Source of the DNA: Candidatus Omnitrophota bacterium
GTDB taxonomy: Bacteria > Omnitrophota > Gorgyraeia > B26-G9
Direction of reading: 5' to 3'
Assembly (NCBI GenBank): GCA_022013205.1
Contig: JAKLQT010000227.1
Coordinates: 1 to 33,506, forward strand
Length of the DNA stretch: 33,506 nt
Part shown: positions 1 to 9,100 of the stretch, in pieces
Position numbering within the stretch: position 1 is the stretch's first letter
Layout: each line of letters opens with the position of its first letter
Notes under the pieces: model-generated
Seen by the model: only the letters and a program-made list of their open reading frames with translations
Database searches by the model: none
What the model was told of the DNA's origin: nothing
Translations under genes and position numbers: made by a program

Positions 1-1
1 T

Positions 2-271
2 AAGCATTATTTTAAAAATCCGAAAAATTTTCTAAAAAAAGGGCCTTGTCATATTAGTGTAGAAGCTCTTAATATAACTCCCACAGGACAGGTGCATATT
101 TGTTTTTATAAACCGGCGATTGGAAATATTAAAAGCTTTAACATTAGAGACATCTGGTTTTCTGAAAAGGCTAAATCAGTAAGAGAGATGATAAAAAAGT
201 GCACCAGAAATTGTCAATCATTAGTTAATTGTAACTTTGAAGAATCAGAAACATATATAGATCAGATATGA
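2..271 (+). CDS. Radical SAM/SPASM protein, C-terminal fragment (5' end outside window)
   Basis: The frame is open from the window edge to a TGA at 269-271, giving the last 89 residues of a protein. It ends with the same cysteine-rich layout as the next two genes: a Cys near residue 16, then GQVHICFYKPAIGNI, then a DIWFSEKA segment and a terminal CTRNCQSLVNC cluster. This matches the SPASM domain that binds auxiliary iron-sulfur clusters. The radical SAM core lies upstream of the window and cannot be checked. The stop overlaps the next start as ATGA, which suggests translational coupling. It is the first of a tandem trio of paralogues. The substrate is unknown. Confidence 0.8.
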   Translation, partial: KHYFKNPKNFLKKGPCHISVEALNITPTGQVHICFYKPAIGNIKSFNIRDIWFSEKAKSVREMIKKCTRNCQSLVNCNFEESETYIDQI

Positions 272-1266
272 AACCTGAAGCCAAAAATAAACCGGAATTT
301 GCCTGTTTAGGTGTTACTGACGATTGCATGCTGCGCTGCAAGATGTGCTATAAATGGAAAGATGATATATTTATTAAAAAAGACCATTATTATGGAATAC
401 CTACGTTAGAACAATATGAAAGGTTTTTCCTCGATTTGAGAGTGCTTGTTGATGAGGGGTTTATTATTAATTTTGGCGGGGGGGAAGCTCTTTTACATAA
501 GGATATTTTTAAGCTTATAAAAATCGCGTCTTCATTAGGCTTTCGTATCAACCTTAATTCCAATGGCTTTTTAATTGATGAGGTAGTAGCGCGAAAACTT
601 GGCGAGGCAGGTTTAGTTGATATTAAGTTGTCTTTAGATAGTTTGCAAAAACAAAAGCATGATTATTTAAGAGGAGTTGATGGTGTGTATGATCAACTGC
701 GAAAAGCGATTGATAACTTGCATGCTTATGCTAAAAATGTAAATATCTCGATAATAAGTGTGATTTATGAGCAGAATTATAGAGAGTTTATCCCTCTGAT
801 AGAGTGGATCAACAATAACGAAAAAATAAACCATGTATTAGTTATGGCCGCAATGCAGCCGAATAATACGCTTCCCGAGGAACATTGGTGGGAAGGTGAA
901 TACGGGGCTCTCTGGCCTAAGGATACAGGGCAAATAGAAAAACTCTTAGACCAGCTAATCGTCATGAAAAATGATGGTTATAAAATATGCAACCCTGTCG
1001 GACAGCTTAAAGCTGTTAAAAAATATTTCAAAAACCCGCGGGAATTTGTAAAAAAGACAATTTGTAATATGTATAAAGCAATACATCTTAGCTCAATCGG
1101 ACTGATGTATTTATGTTTTGAATACGAAGTAATCGGGGATATAAAGAAAAATGATGATGTTAAAAATATTTGGCATTCAGATAAAGCGCAGCAGATAAGA
1201 GATGAGATTAAGAATTGCAAAAAAAATTGTCACTTTCTGATTAACTGTTTTTTTGAAGAGGATTGA
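268..1266 (+). CDS. Radical SAM/SPASM domain protein
   Basis: This 332-aa protein has an N-terminal radical SAM core with C20, C24 and C27 in the CxxxCxxC motif that binds the SAM-cleaving 4Fe-4S cluster. A GGGE SAM-contact motif follows near residue 72 (nt 478-486). The C-terminal quarter is a SPASM region ending in CKKNCHFLINC, which should hold auxiliary clusters. Family members include peptide maturases and sugar-modifying dehydrogenases, so the substrate cannot be read from the motif. Start ATG 268 overlaps the upstream stop by 4 bases. It shares an LWPxD motif and overall length with the next gene, consistent with tandem duplication. The GGGE codons lie in a run of seven G. I am sure of the family and unsure of the function. 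Confidence 0.9.
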   Translation: MKPEAKNKPEFACLGVTDDCMLRCKMCYKWKDDIFIKKDHYYGIPTLEQYERFFLDLRVLVDEGFIINFGGGEALLHKDIFKLIKIASSLGFRINLNSNGFLIDEVVARKLGEAGLVDIKLSLDSLQKQKHDYLRGVDGVYDQLRKAIDNLHAYAKNVNISIISVIYEQNYREFIPLIEWINNNEKINHVLVMAAMQPNNTLPEEHWWEGEYGALWPKDTGQIEKLLDQLIVMKNDGYKICNPVGQLKAVKKYFKNPREFVKKTICNMYKAIHLSSIGLMYLCFEYEVIGDIKKNDDVKNIWHSDKAQQIRDEIKNCKKNCHFLINCFFEED

Positions 1267-1291
1267 GCTGAGATAAAGATAAAATTTAAGG

Positions 1292-2317
1292 ATGAGTGAA
1301 GTGTTGAAAGAGGAAGATATCCCAAATAATGCGTTGACTTACTGTGATCTGGGCATAGCTTATGAATGTAATATGAAATGCCGCATGTGTAGTTTTTGGC
1401 TGGATAGTCCATTGAATAAAGATAATGTTCTTTCTATAGAAAACTGGATGAATATTTTAAAACAAATCAGCAAATTTACAGAAAGTCATGAGTGTATGAT
1501 AAATTTTTCTGGTACTGGAGAATCTTTACTGCGTAAAGATATATTTAAGCTGATTGAATATGGCAGAAGTTTAAATCTAAAAATCCAGATAATATCTAAC
1601 GGCTTGTGTGTTAGTGAAGAAATGGCTAAAAACATCCATAATTCAGGGCGTGAGCATATTTGTTTTTCATTAGACAGCTTAAATCCGAAAACGCATGATT
1701 TTATGCGCGGGAAAGATCAAGCGCACAAGGCAGTAATGAACGCCATAGATAACATTGCTGCTTTTTCTCCTGAAACTATTATTGGGATTAATACTATTAT
1801 CAGTGGTGTTAACTTAGATGAGATTGTAGAGCTTGTGGAATGGGTCTATCAGAATGAAAATATTGCGTATATAAATTTTCAAGCTATCGCGCAGCCTTTT
1901 TCATATAATCAAGCTCCTGATGAGGAATGGTTTAAGCGAGAAGAGAATAGCCTTTTGTGGCCCGGAGATAAACAAAAAATAGAGATGACAATGAATAGAC
2001 TTATAGAGTTAAAGAGAAGGGGCTATAAAATCGCAAATGATGTAACGCAGCTTAATGCTTTCCGTAGATATTTCCTTGATCCTTTAACTTTTATCAAGCA
2101 AAACAGGTGCAACCTGGGACAAGCTAAAGTCTTAAATATAGATCCAGCGGGAAATATTGCTAGATGTCAACTTGTTGGAATAATCGATAATATAAAAAAT
2201 GGAAAGTCGCTTAAAGAGATATGCGCGTCAAATGAGGCTTGTGAGCATTTGGATAAAATTAATAAGTGCCGTAGGAATTGTCATTTGGTTGTAAGCTGCT
2301 ATTATCATGGAGAGTAG
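1292..2317 (+). CDS. Radical SAM/SPASM domain protein (paralogue of upstream gene)
   Basis: This 341-aa protein has C26, C30 and C33 in the CxxxCxxC motif (ECNMKCRMC), a SGTGE segment in the GGGE position, and a SPASM tail ending KCRRNCHLVVSC. It aligns end to end with the gene before it, including LWPGD and the RRYFLDP/KKYFKNP stretch ahead of the SPASM cysteines. The start is uncertain. ATG 1292 sits directly against an AAGG. GTG 1301, three codons later in the same frame, has better spacing to that AAGG and may be the true start. It is probably cotranscribed with its neighbours, with gaps of 25 and 29 bases. The substrate is unknown. Confidence 0.9.
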   Translation: MSEVLKEEDIPNNALTYCDLGIAYECNMKCRMCSFWLDSPLNKDNVLSIENWMNILKQISKFTESHECMINFSGTGESLLRKDIFKLIEYGRSLNLKIQIISNGLCVSEEMAKNIHNSGREHICFSLDSLNPKTHDFMRGKDQAHKAVMNAIDNIAAFSPETIIGINTIISGVNLDEIVELVEWVYQNENIAYINFQAIAQPFSYNQAPDEEWFKREENSLLWPGDKQKIEMTMNRLIELKRRGYKIANDVTQLNAFRRYFLDPLTFIKQNRCNLGQAKVLNIDPAGNIARCQLVGIIDNIKNGKSLKEICASNEACEHLDKINKCRRNCHLVVSCYYHGE

Positions 2318-2332
2318 ACTTTAATCTTTATT

Positions 2333-2337
2333 GGAGG
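2333..2337 (+). promoter_or_regulatory. Shine-Dalgarno site GGAGG fixing the start at 2347
   Basis: GGAGG ends 9 bases before ATG 2347. The frame is open further upstream to an ATG at 2278, but that extension would overlap the coding end of the preceding gene by 40 bases and encodes an out-of-frame copy of its Cys-rich tail. The site therefore supports 2347 as the start. Confidence 0.75.
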
Positions 2338-2346
2338 TTATGTGTT

Positions 2347-5300
2347 ATGGGCTATTTACAAAGAGTCATTTCAAAATTAAAGAAATATGAATTAGGCCAT
2401 AATTCTGTCAAGTTAATTACCAAGGATCAATATTTAGAGCTCTCCTTTAATGGGCAGAGATTAACCAGGGATATATGCTTGCATAGTGCGTTACTTGTAA
2501 ATGGCAGCTGGTATAGTTCAGCTCAAGGGGTTTGGCAAGTGGCAAAAAAAGATGAAGGTTTGTTTATTACTATGGATTGGAAAAAGATTCCACTGCGCCA
2601 AATCTGGCAACTTAGAAAAACCAACAGCGGTTTTAACTGGCTGGTTTATATGGATGTAAAAGAGCCGGTAAAGATCGAAAAAATGCTTTGCGGGATCATG
2701 CTTCGACAGGATTATGAAAACTGGATAAGTGCTACGGAAGAGGGGAGTTTCCCTGCTTTTAATAAATCATGGGAAAATATATTTCTGCAGGATTCAAAAG
2801 GTAAGCTGCTAGGAGTGAAGAATGTACAAAAGTTTCCTGCGGTTATATTCGAAAATTTGCAGCACGGTGTGCTGCTGCTTCAGAATTCTCCGGCAGGGGA
2901 GCAAAGCCGGGCGCTGCGTATTGAAGTAGACAGCCATAATGAACAGTTTGAGCCCAACCGGTATAAACCTTTTAACCTGAATATATATTTATTCCCAAAG
3001 GAAGAAAAGACAGCGGATTTCTTAAGTTTAAAAAATAAGCAGCTGCTGGAGGAAAGACAGCTGCGGGAAGGGAAATTAAAGTTGTCTCTTGAACATTCCA
3101 CAGTGCATCTATACTGGGATGAGAAAAAACTCACGATAAATCAGGGATTGCATGCGGCGTTACAGGTTAATAACGAGTGGTTTGATTCCAGTAAAGCGGA
3201 TTGGAAAATTGAAAGAATTAATGATCAGTGTATCTATATCGATATTGATTGGAGGCCTCTGCCGATCACACAGTCCTGGCAATTAACAGTAAAAAACAGT
3301 ACATCTTTCGAATGGAAAGTAAAAACGGATTTGAAGGAGAAGAGGACAGCGTTGATTACCAAAATGTCTCTGGGGTTAGTCTTAAATCCGGATTATAAAG
3401 AATGGTTGGGAGGCTACGATTCAGGAAAGTTTCCGCAAAATTTCGGTTCCTGGAAGGAAATGATTGAAGACAGGCCTGAAGGTGCTATTGGCTTGAAAAA
3501 CACAGATAAGCTTCCCGGTTTATTGTTTAAAAATGCTGATAAATCACAAGCAAAACTTTTGGTTCAGAACGGAGATAAAAACTCCGGAGCACGGTTTTTG
3601 CAGTCAATAGGAGAAAGCGGGTTTGATTTTCACCAGCAGATTAATATTGTTGAAAATTTAGACGATATTGAAGCATTGATCAAAGAAAAAATGGATCAGG
3701 AAATTTTGACTAAGGGGATATCTGTTGGTGACCTGAAACTTGTATGCGGGAAGGGAAAGGTAAGGATTTTCTGGAAAGATAAGGAAATTACCACCGATAT
3801 TGGCCTGCATTCAGCTGTTTGTTCCGGGGGGCGCTGGTATGACTCGGGTAAAATGAAATGGGGTATTAATAAACTATCTGCTAAGAAGCTCAGGATTGAG
3901 GTTGATTTTAATCCGTTGCCGGTAATCCAGGCCTGGGAGTTAGATTCTATTTCCGGCAATGTTTTTTCCTGGAATATATCGATGAAGCTGGCAAAGCCGG
4001 TGGAGATAACCGAGCATAAGGCGGGAATTATTCTAAACGGTGCTTACAAGGAATGGTTTAATTCTTTTGAAGAGGGTAAATTCCCTGAAAAATTCAGTTA
4101 TTGGCACGATATAATCCGTAATCGCGATGGAGAAACATTCGGAACTTATCCTGTTGATGAGCTGCCGGGAGTCATGCTCAGTCTTGATGAAAAGCATCTG
4201 TCCTTGATCCAGAATACAGATGAGTTTATAAGCGGACGTGTATTTCAAGGCCAGGTTGTGGAAACAGAGGAAACAAAGTTATATGAGAAACAGGAATTTA
4301 ATTGTTTTTCAGGTGTGCTGAAATTTGTCGAAGATCGCAATCAGATTTTGGAGTATAAACAGGAAGCACAACCATTGGCATACAGGAGCGAGACAGTATA
4401 TCTATATGCGGACAGCGCTTTTTTGCATAATAGAATAGCAGGGGTAGATGATTTTGAGGAAAAGATTAAAAAGATCAAAGCATTGACCAAGAAAAATAAG
4501 AATTTCAAGATTACGATTGGCGTTTCCAGATATAACTTTTTTAAACTGGAACAAGTGTTGAAATTCGCTTTGAGCCTGAAAGGCAAGAACATTGATTTGC
4601 GTTCATCGAAATTAAATATTTTGCCGCTTAGGCGTTTACGCAGGAATTCTATTGAATATCTTGAGGAGCTAAAAAAAATAGCTGCGGAGGAAGGCGGAAT
4701 AAACTTTACTTTAAATGATCGGGACTTTTTTAAAATGATAACATCAGTTTGCGCACAGGCAGATGCAGGGAATGAACGGCAGTTGCTGAGACTATTGGGA
4801 GTTTTGTGTGAGCATGCTTTTATCGGGCCTGCGATAATAGTTATTGATCCTTATCACCGTTGTAACGCGAATTGTATTCATTGCTGGGTGCATACTCCCG
4901 GAGTAACTCATCCTAAAGAATACTATGAGATGAAGCTTGATTTTGATAAGTTTAAAGCCATTGCGGATGATCTGGGAGATTTGATGGTTGATCTGATTAT
5001 TTTTCAAGGTGATGGCGAGCCTTTGATGCATGATCGTTTTTTTGATATGGTCAGATATGCACGGGATAAGGGTATCCAGGTGTCTTTTTTTACTAACGGT
5101 ATCCTCCTGAATAAGGCCAACGCGGAAAATGCGATCCAAAACGGAATTACCGAGATATTCTGCAGTTTGCCTGCAGGATCGGCCAAGACCTTTGCGAAAA
5201 TAAACACAAAACAAAATGAAAAAACATTTGACGATGTTTTGAGAAATCTAAAATATTTATGCGATCTTAAAAAGAAGAAATCGAAAAATAAGCCAAGATT

Positions 5301-5892
5301 GATAATGACCCATGTAATACATAATCAGAATGCGCATGAACTTGTTGAAATGGCCCAAAATGATATTGAAATAGGCGCTGATGTGATGCGCTTTTATCTT
5401 ATACGACTGGATGAAAATATAGAATTTTTAAAATTAAAGCCTAAGGATCTGGAAAAAATAAAAAGTTCACTTGATCAAATAAAGGAATTGGCAAAGGGCA
5501 GGGATATTGAATTGCTTGATACCACTGATTTTCAGCTTGAAAACTTTGAGGAAGATACCGGTTCCTGGTCGGGAAATGTGTTTCTTGAAAAAGGCTGCAC
5601 ATTAGGTTGGAACTTTTGCCTTATACCCGCCTCAGGTGAAGTGAGTTTTTGCTGTCATTTGAGGACTGTGGGGTATTTGGCAGAAAAGAGTTTTAAGGAT
5701 ATCTGGAACTCTGCTGATTATCAGCGTTTCAGATATCAGGCTAAGTTTTTGAGTGAAAACTCAACAGAAAAATTCCTAAACGGTACATCTCTTTTTGATG
5801 AATATTGCCGGCATTGTGATACGCATCAGGTGATCAGAGATGTTTGGGATCAAGTCAAATTATATAATTTAGAGGAATTTTACAGAGGATGA
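2347..5892 (+). CDS. Giant protein: three repeated beta-rich domains plus radical SAM/SPASM
   Basis: This 1181-aa protein has three tandem copies of a beta-rich domain at about 20-215, 242-430 and 460-665. Each has the anchor L-x(9)-W-[YF]-[DS]-S-x(4)-W, starting at L45, L268 and L487. Each also has P-x-x-Q-x-W and Y-x-x-W-x(6)-G-[KS]-F-P motifs. A linker of about 150 aa follows, with no family I recognise. The radical SAM core has C839, C843 and C846 (CNANCIHC) and GDGEP. The SPASM-type tail has C1084 and the CRHC pair near the end. The core resembles the second radical SAM domain of the 1394-aa protein downstream. The beta domain may bind glycan, but that is only an inference from its Trp/Tyr-rich pattern and the surrounding glycosyltransferases. 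The frame continues open after the TGA stop. Confidence 0.88.
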   Translation: MGYLQRVISKLKKYELGHNSVKLITKDQYLELSFNGQRLTRDICLHSALLVNGSWYSSAQGVWQVAKKDEGLFITMDWKKIPLRQIWQLRKTNSGFNWLVYMDVKEPVKIEKMLCGIMLRQDYENWISATEEGSFPAFNKSWENIFLQDSKGKLLGVKNVQKFPAVIFENLQHGVLLLQNSPAGEQSRALRIEVDSHNEQFEPNRYKPFNLNIYLFPKEEKTADFLSLKNKQLLEERQLREGKLKLSLEHSTVHLYWDEKKLTINQGLHAALQVNNEWFDSSKADWKIERINDQCIYIDIDWRPLPITQSWQLTVKNSTSFEWKVKTDLKEKRTALITKMSLGLVLNPDYKEWLGGYDSGKFPQNFGSWKEMIEDRPEGAIGLKNTDKLPGLLFKNADKSQAKLLVQNGDKNSGARFLQSIGESGFDFHQQINIVENLDDIEALIKEKMDQEILTKGISVGDLKLVCGKGKVRIFWKDKEITTDIGLHSAVCSGGRWYDSGKMKWGINKLSAKKLRIEVDFNPLPVIQAWELDSISGNVFSWNISMKLAKPVEITEHKAGIILNGAYKEWFNSFEEGKFPEKFSYWHDIIRNRDGETFGTYPVDELPGVMLSLDEKHLSLIQNTDEFISGRVFQGQVVETEETKLYEKQEFNCFSGVLKFVEDRNQILEYKQEAQPLAYRSETVYLYADSAFLHNRIAGVDDFEEKIKKIKALTKKNKNFKITIGVSRYNFFKLEQVLKFALSLKGKNIDLRSSKLNILPLRRLRRNSIEYLEELKKIAAEEGGINFTLNDRDFFKMITSVCAQADAGNERQLLRLLGVLCEHAFIGPAIIVIDPYHRCNANCIHCWVHTPGVTHPKEYYEMKLDFDKFKAIADDLGDLMVDLIIFQGDGEPLMHDRFFDMVRYARDKGIQVSFFTNGILLNKANAENAIQNGITEIFCSLPAGSAKTFAKINTKQNEKTFDDVLRNLKYLCDLKKKKSKNKPRLIMTHVIHNQNAHELVEMAQNDIEIGADVMRFYLIRLDENIEFLKLKPKDLEKIKSSLDQIKELAKGRDIELLDTTDFQLENFEEDTGSWSGNVFLEKGCTLGWNFCLIPASGEVSFCCHLRTVGYLAEKSFKDIWNSADYQRFRYQAKFLSENSTEKFLNGTSLFDEYCRHCDTHQVIRDVWDQVKLYNLEEFYRG

Positions 5893-5913
5893 GGAAGTTT
5901 AAGCTTTCTTGGC

Positions 5914-6162
5914 TTGGAAATAGGGGGAACAAAAAGTATAAAATTACTTTATTCGGAGGTTTTATGCTTATTATTTGCTGCTGATAAAGATCAGCGTTTT
6001 GAAAGTATGCCTGATTTTAGTAAAAAGAGTTTTCTGGAACATAGCAAGCTTTACCTTTTCTTGAAAAATGTAATTTTTAGACCAAGATTGAGACGAGTAT
6101 CAATAGAAGACTATTATAAAAACTGTGAAAGAATGTTACTTTTTGCAAGGAAAAATAACTGA
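5914..6162 (+). CDS. Doubtful small reading frame, hypothetical 82-aa protein
   Basis: A TTG-initiated frame fills most of the gap between the two giant radical SAM genes. It has no good ribosome-binding site. A GGAGG at 5955-5959 instead points at ATG 5964 in another frame, which closes after six codons. The product would be basic and partly hydrophobic, ending IEDYYKNCERMLLFARKNN, and matches no family I know. The frame is the same as that of the preceding gene and is open from its TGA onward. It could therefore be a decayed extension of that gene, a small real protein, or chance. No leader or core pattern suggests a peptide precursor. Confidence 0.3.
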   Translation: MEIGGTKSIKLLYSEVLCLLFAADKDQRFESMPDFSKKSFLEHSKLYLFLKNVIFRPRLRRVSIEDYYKNCERMLLFARKNN

Positions 6163-6180
6163 TAATTATTTGGAGAGAGA

Positions 6181-9100
6181 ATGAAGATTGTATTAGTTAA
6201 TTTACCGTGGAAAAAGCGAAACCAGTGGGGAGTTCGTGCCGGTTCACGCTGGCCGCATCTTAAAGATCAGACAGAGGAAAACTATCTGCCTTTTCCTTTT
6301 TATCTGGCATATGCTGTTGCTTTGCTTAAAAAAAACGGGTTTGACGCGCAGATCATTGATGCTATTGCCGAGAAAACATCATATGAATCATTTTACAAAA
6401 AGATTGTCTCCTTAAATCCGGATTTGCTTGTTGTAGAGACTTCTACTGTTACCTTAAACCATGACATGAAATTTCTTTCCCGTTTTAAGGGTAACTTCCC
6501 GATTGCATTATGCGGCCCTGATGTTCATATCGCAAAACCTGAGTTCTTAAAAAAGAATAATAACATTAATTACGTTTTGTTCGGTGAATATGAAGCAAGC
6601 CTTCTTGAGCTTGCGCAAAAACTAAAAAGTAACGATACTCTGGGTGCACTCAAAGGCATATTGTACAGGCAAGGCGATAAGATTATTAAAAATTCTCCGC
6701 GTGAGCTTATCAGCGATCTTGATTGGCTGCCATGGCCCCAAAGGAAACTCCTGCCTGTAAAGAAATATAATGATGCTCCGGGAGACATACCTTTGCCTTG
6801 TGCTTCCATGTGGGCAAGCAGGGGATGCCCTTATAAATGCTCATTTTGCTTGTGGCCTCAGGTGATGTATGGGGGGAATTCATACAGGGTCAGAAACGTT
6901 AAAAATGTTGTTGATGAAATAGAATATCTTGTAAACGAACTGGGATTTAAGTCAGTCTATTTTGATGATGATACCTGGAATGTCGGCAGAAAGAGGATTA
7001 TTGATTTTTGCCGGGAGCTAAAAATCAGAAATCTGCAAATACCGTGGGCGATTATGGCTAGAGCTGAATTGATGGATGAGGAACTGCTTGAAATAATGCG
7101 TGATGTAGGCCTTTTTGCTGTTAAATACGGTATTGAATCATCCTCTCAAAGGATCTTAGATAACATCAACAAGGGCCTTAATCTCAAAAAAGCCGAGGAG
7201 ATGATCAAATACACAAAATATTTGGGTATAAGAACTCATCTTACATTCACTTTCGGCTTACCCGGAGAAACACAGCAAACAATAAAGAATACGATTGATT
7301 ACGCGCTGCTGCTGAATCCTACATCAGTGCAGTTTTCTCTGGCAACACCTTTCCCCGGAACTAAATTTTATGAAACTATGGATAAAAAGGGATATATACT
7401 GACAAAGGATTTGGAAAAATTCGATGGAAATCACAGTAGTGTTATCCGCACGGAAAAACTAACGGCAAAACAGCTTCAGAATGCTAAAAAATTGGCCTAT
7501 GTTAGATGGCAGCAGCATTACCGGATGAAACGCAAAAAACTTGCTTTTGAACAAAAACCGTTAAAGGCAAAGCTAAAGAGTTCTTTGATCGAAAAGGGAG
7601 CGTTTGAAACAGGGCTGAAAGTGCTCAGGTTTCTTATAAGAAAAATATTTCCCCCCCCTGAGCGTATGAGGAATTTTTTAAATAAAAATCTCTGGATCAT
7701 AGAAGAGTTTATTTCAAGCGGCAATATTAAAATAAGGTTTGGGGAAGGGCAGGTGCGTCTTTATTGGAAGGATAGAGAAATAAGTAAAGGGGTGGGCTTA
7801 ACCACGTCTTTTTACTATGGGGAAAGGTGGTTCGATTCTTCGCAGGCTAATTGGAAACTGGAAAAAGAGTCTCCTGAGGTGATAATAGTAAAATTAAATT
7901 GGGATGATGTGCCGGTGCGGCAATGCTGGAAGATATCAATTGATACGGACCATAGTATCAGCTGGACTGCCCAGATGGAAGTTAAAAGAGCCGTGCAGCT
8001 TTTAGAATATAAATCCGGAATTATGCTGCAGCCTGATTTTAATATGTGGAAGGATGACCTTGGTGTTGGTAAGTTCCCTCAATTGCAGGATTGGGAAGAG
8101 ATCGAGCTTTATAATTCAAAAAGCAAAAAATTGACTGCTTTTCAGGATAGGGATGAGCAGGAAAACAGATTGCCTGTGCTTGAGCTTTCTCTTGCGGGGC
8201 CGATGGAAAACAACACGTATCCGCAGATACAGAATACGGATTTAAAAACAAAAGCAAGAATACTTCAGATGCGTTGCTTAAAAATAGAACAATTTGCTCC
8301 AGGTCAGTATGACTATTTAGACCTAAAGCTGAGATTGGAGGATAGCCTAGTCCAGCAGTCAATATCTGCATATAAAAGAAGAGTGCCTATGAAATTCTTC
8401 AAGACTCAATTGGCCAACCAGGGCCTGTTTCAGATTTTAAAGAAAATGCGTCCTAAAAAAATTGCTGAACATTATCTGGATATACTGGGAGTGCTTGATG
8501 GAAGCTATGCGTATAAGGGGCCTTTTTGTGTCCAGATAGACCTGACAAACGATTGTAATAATGACTGCATCGGTTGCTGGTGTAACTCACCTCTGCTTAA
8601 TGAAAAAAAAATAAGTGATAATATTAAGCAGCAGACCCTGCCTCTGGAGGTCGTTAAAAAAACGATTGATCAGCTTTATGCTATGGGGACTAAGGAGATA
8701 TACTTTGCCGGCGGCGGAGAACCTTTTATGCATCCAGATATCATGAAAATTCTTGAGCATGTTAAGTCAAAAGGGCTGCGCTGCTATATAAATACCAATT
8801 TTACGCTTGTAAATGAAGATATTGTCAAAAAGCTGGTTGAACTCAAAGTTGATAACCTGGTTATTAGTGTTTGGGCGGGTGAGCCGCAGACATATCTAAA
8901 AACTCATCCGAATAAGTCAGAAGAAATGTTTTTTCAGATAAAAGGGATGTTAAAGCTTCTTAATTCTATAAAAAAAAACCTGCCGCATACAAACATATAT
9001 AATGTGATTTCCAGCATGAATTATGATGAGCTTGGGCAAATGATGGATTTCGCCATAGCGACTGATTCGAACTCACTTGAATTTACGGTGATTGACACAA

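Noticed and set aside
478..484. G7 run in the first full radical SAM gene as a phase-variation switch
   Set aside because: It encodes the invariant GGGE motif, so codon constraint explains it well enough; the run is shorter than typical contingency tracts.
2278..2346. Upstream extension of the giant radical SAM gene
   Set aside because: It overlaps the previous gene by 40 bases and is an out-of-frame reading of its Cys-rich end; GGAGG at 2333 supports the start at 2347.
4792..5214. Reverse-strand open frame inside the giant radical SAM gene, and similar ones at 8039-8371, 9184-9567 and 27225-27749
   Set aside because: They are antisense to strongly supported genes, show no family motifs and have no ribosome-binding context.
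5914..6162. RiPP precursor peptide for the nearby SPASM enzymes
   Set aside because: The frame has no leader/core pattern, no repeated or Cys-rich core and no good start; it looks more like chance or a decayed extension.
8970..8978. A9 run inside the dual radical SAM gene as a programmed slippage site
   Set aside because: Long A runs in Lys-rich AT-rich genes are common, and a slip here would not fall on a domain border.
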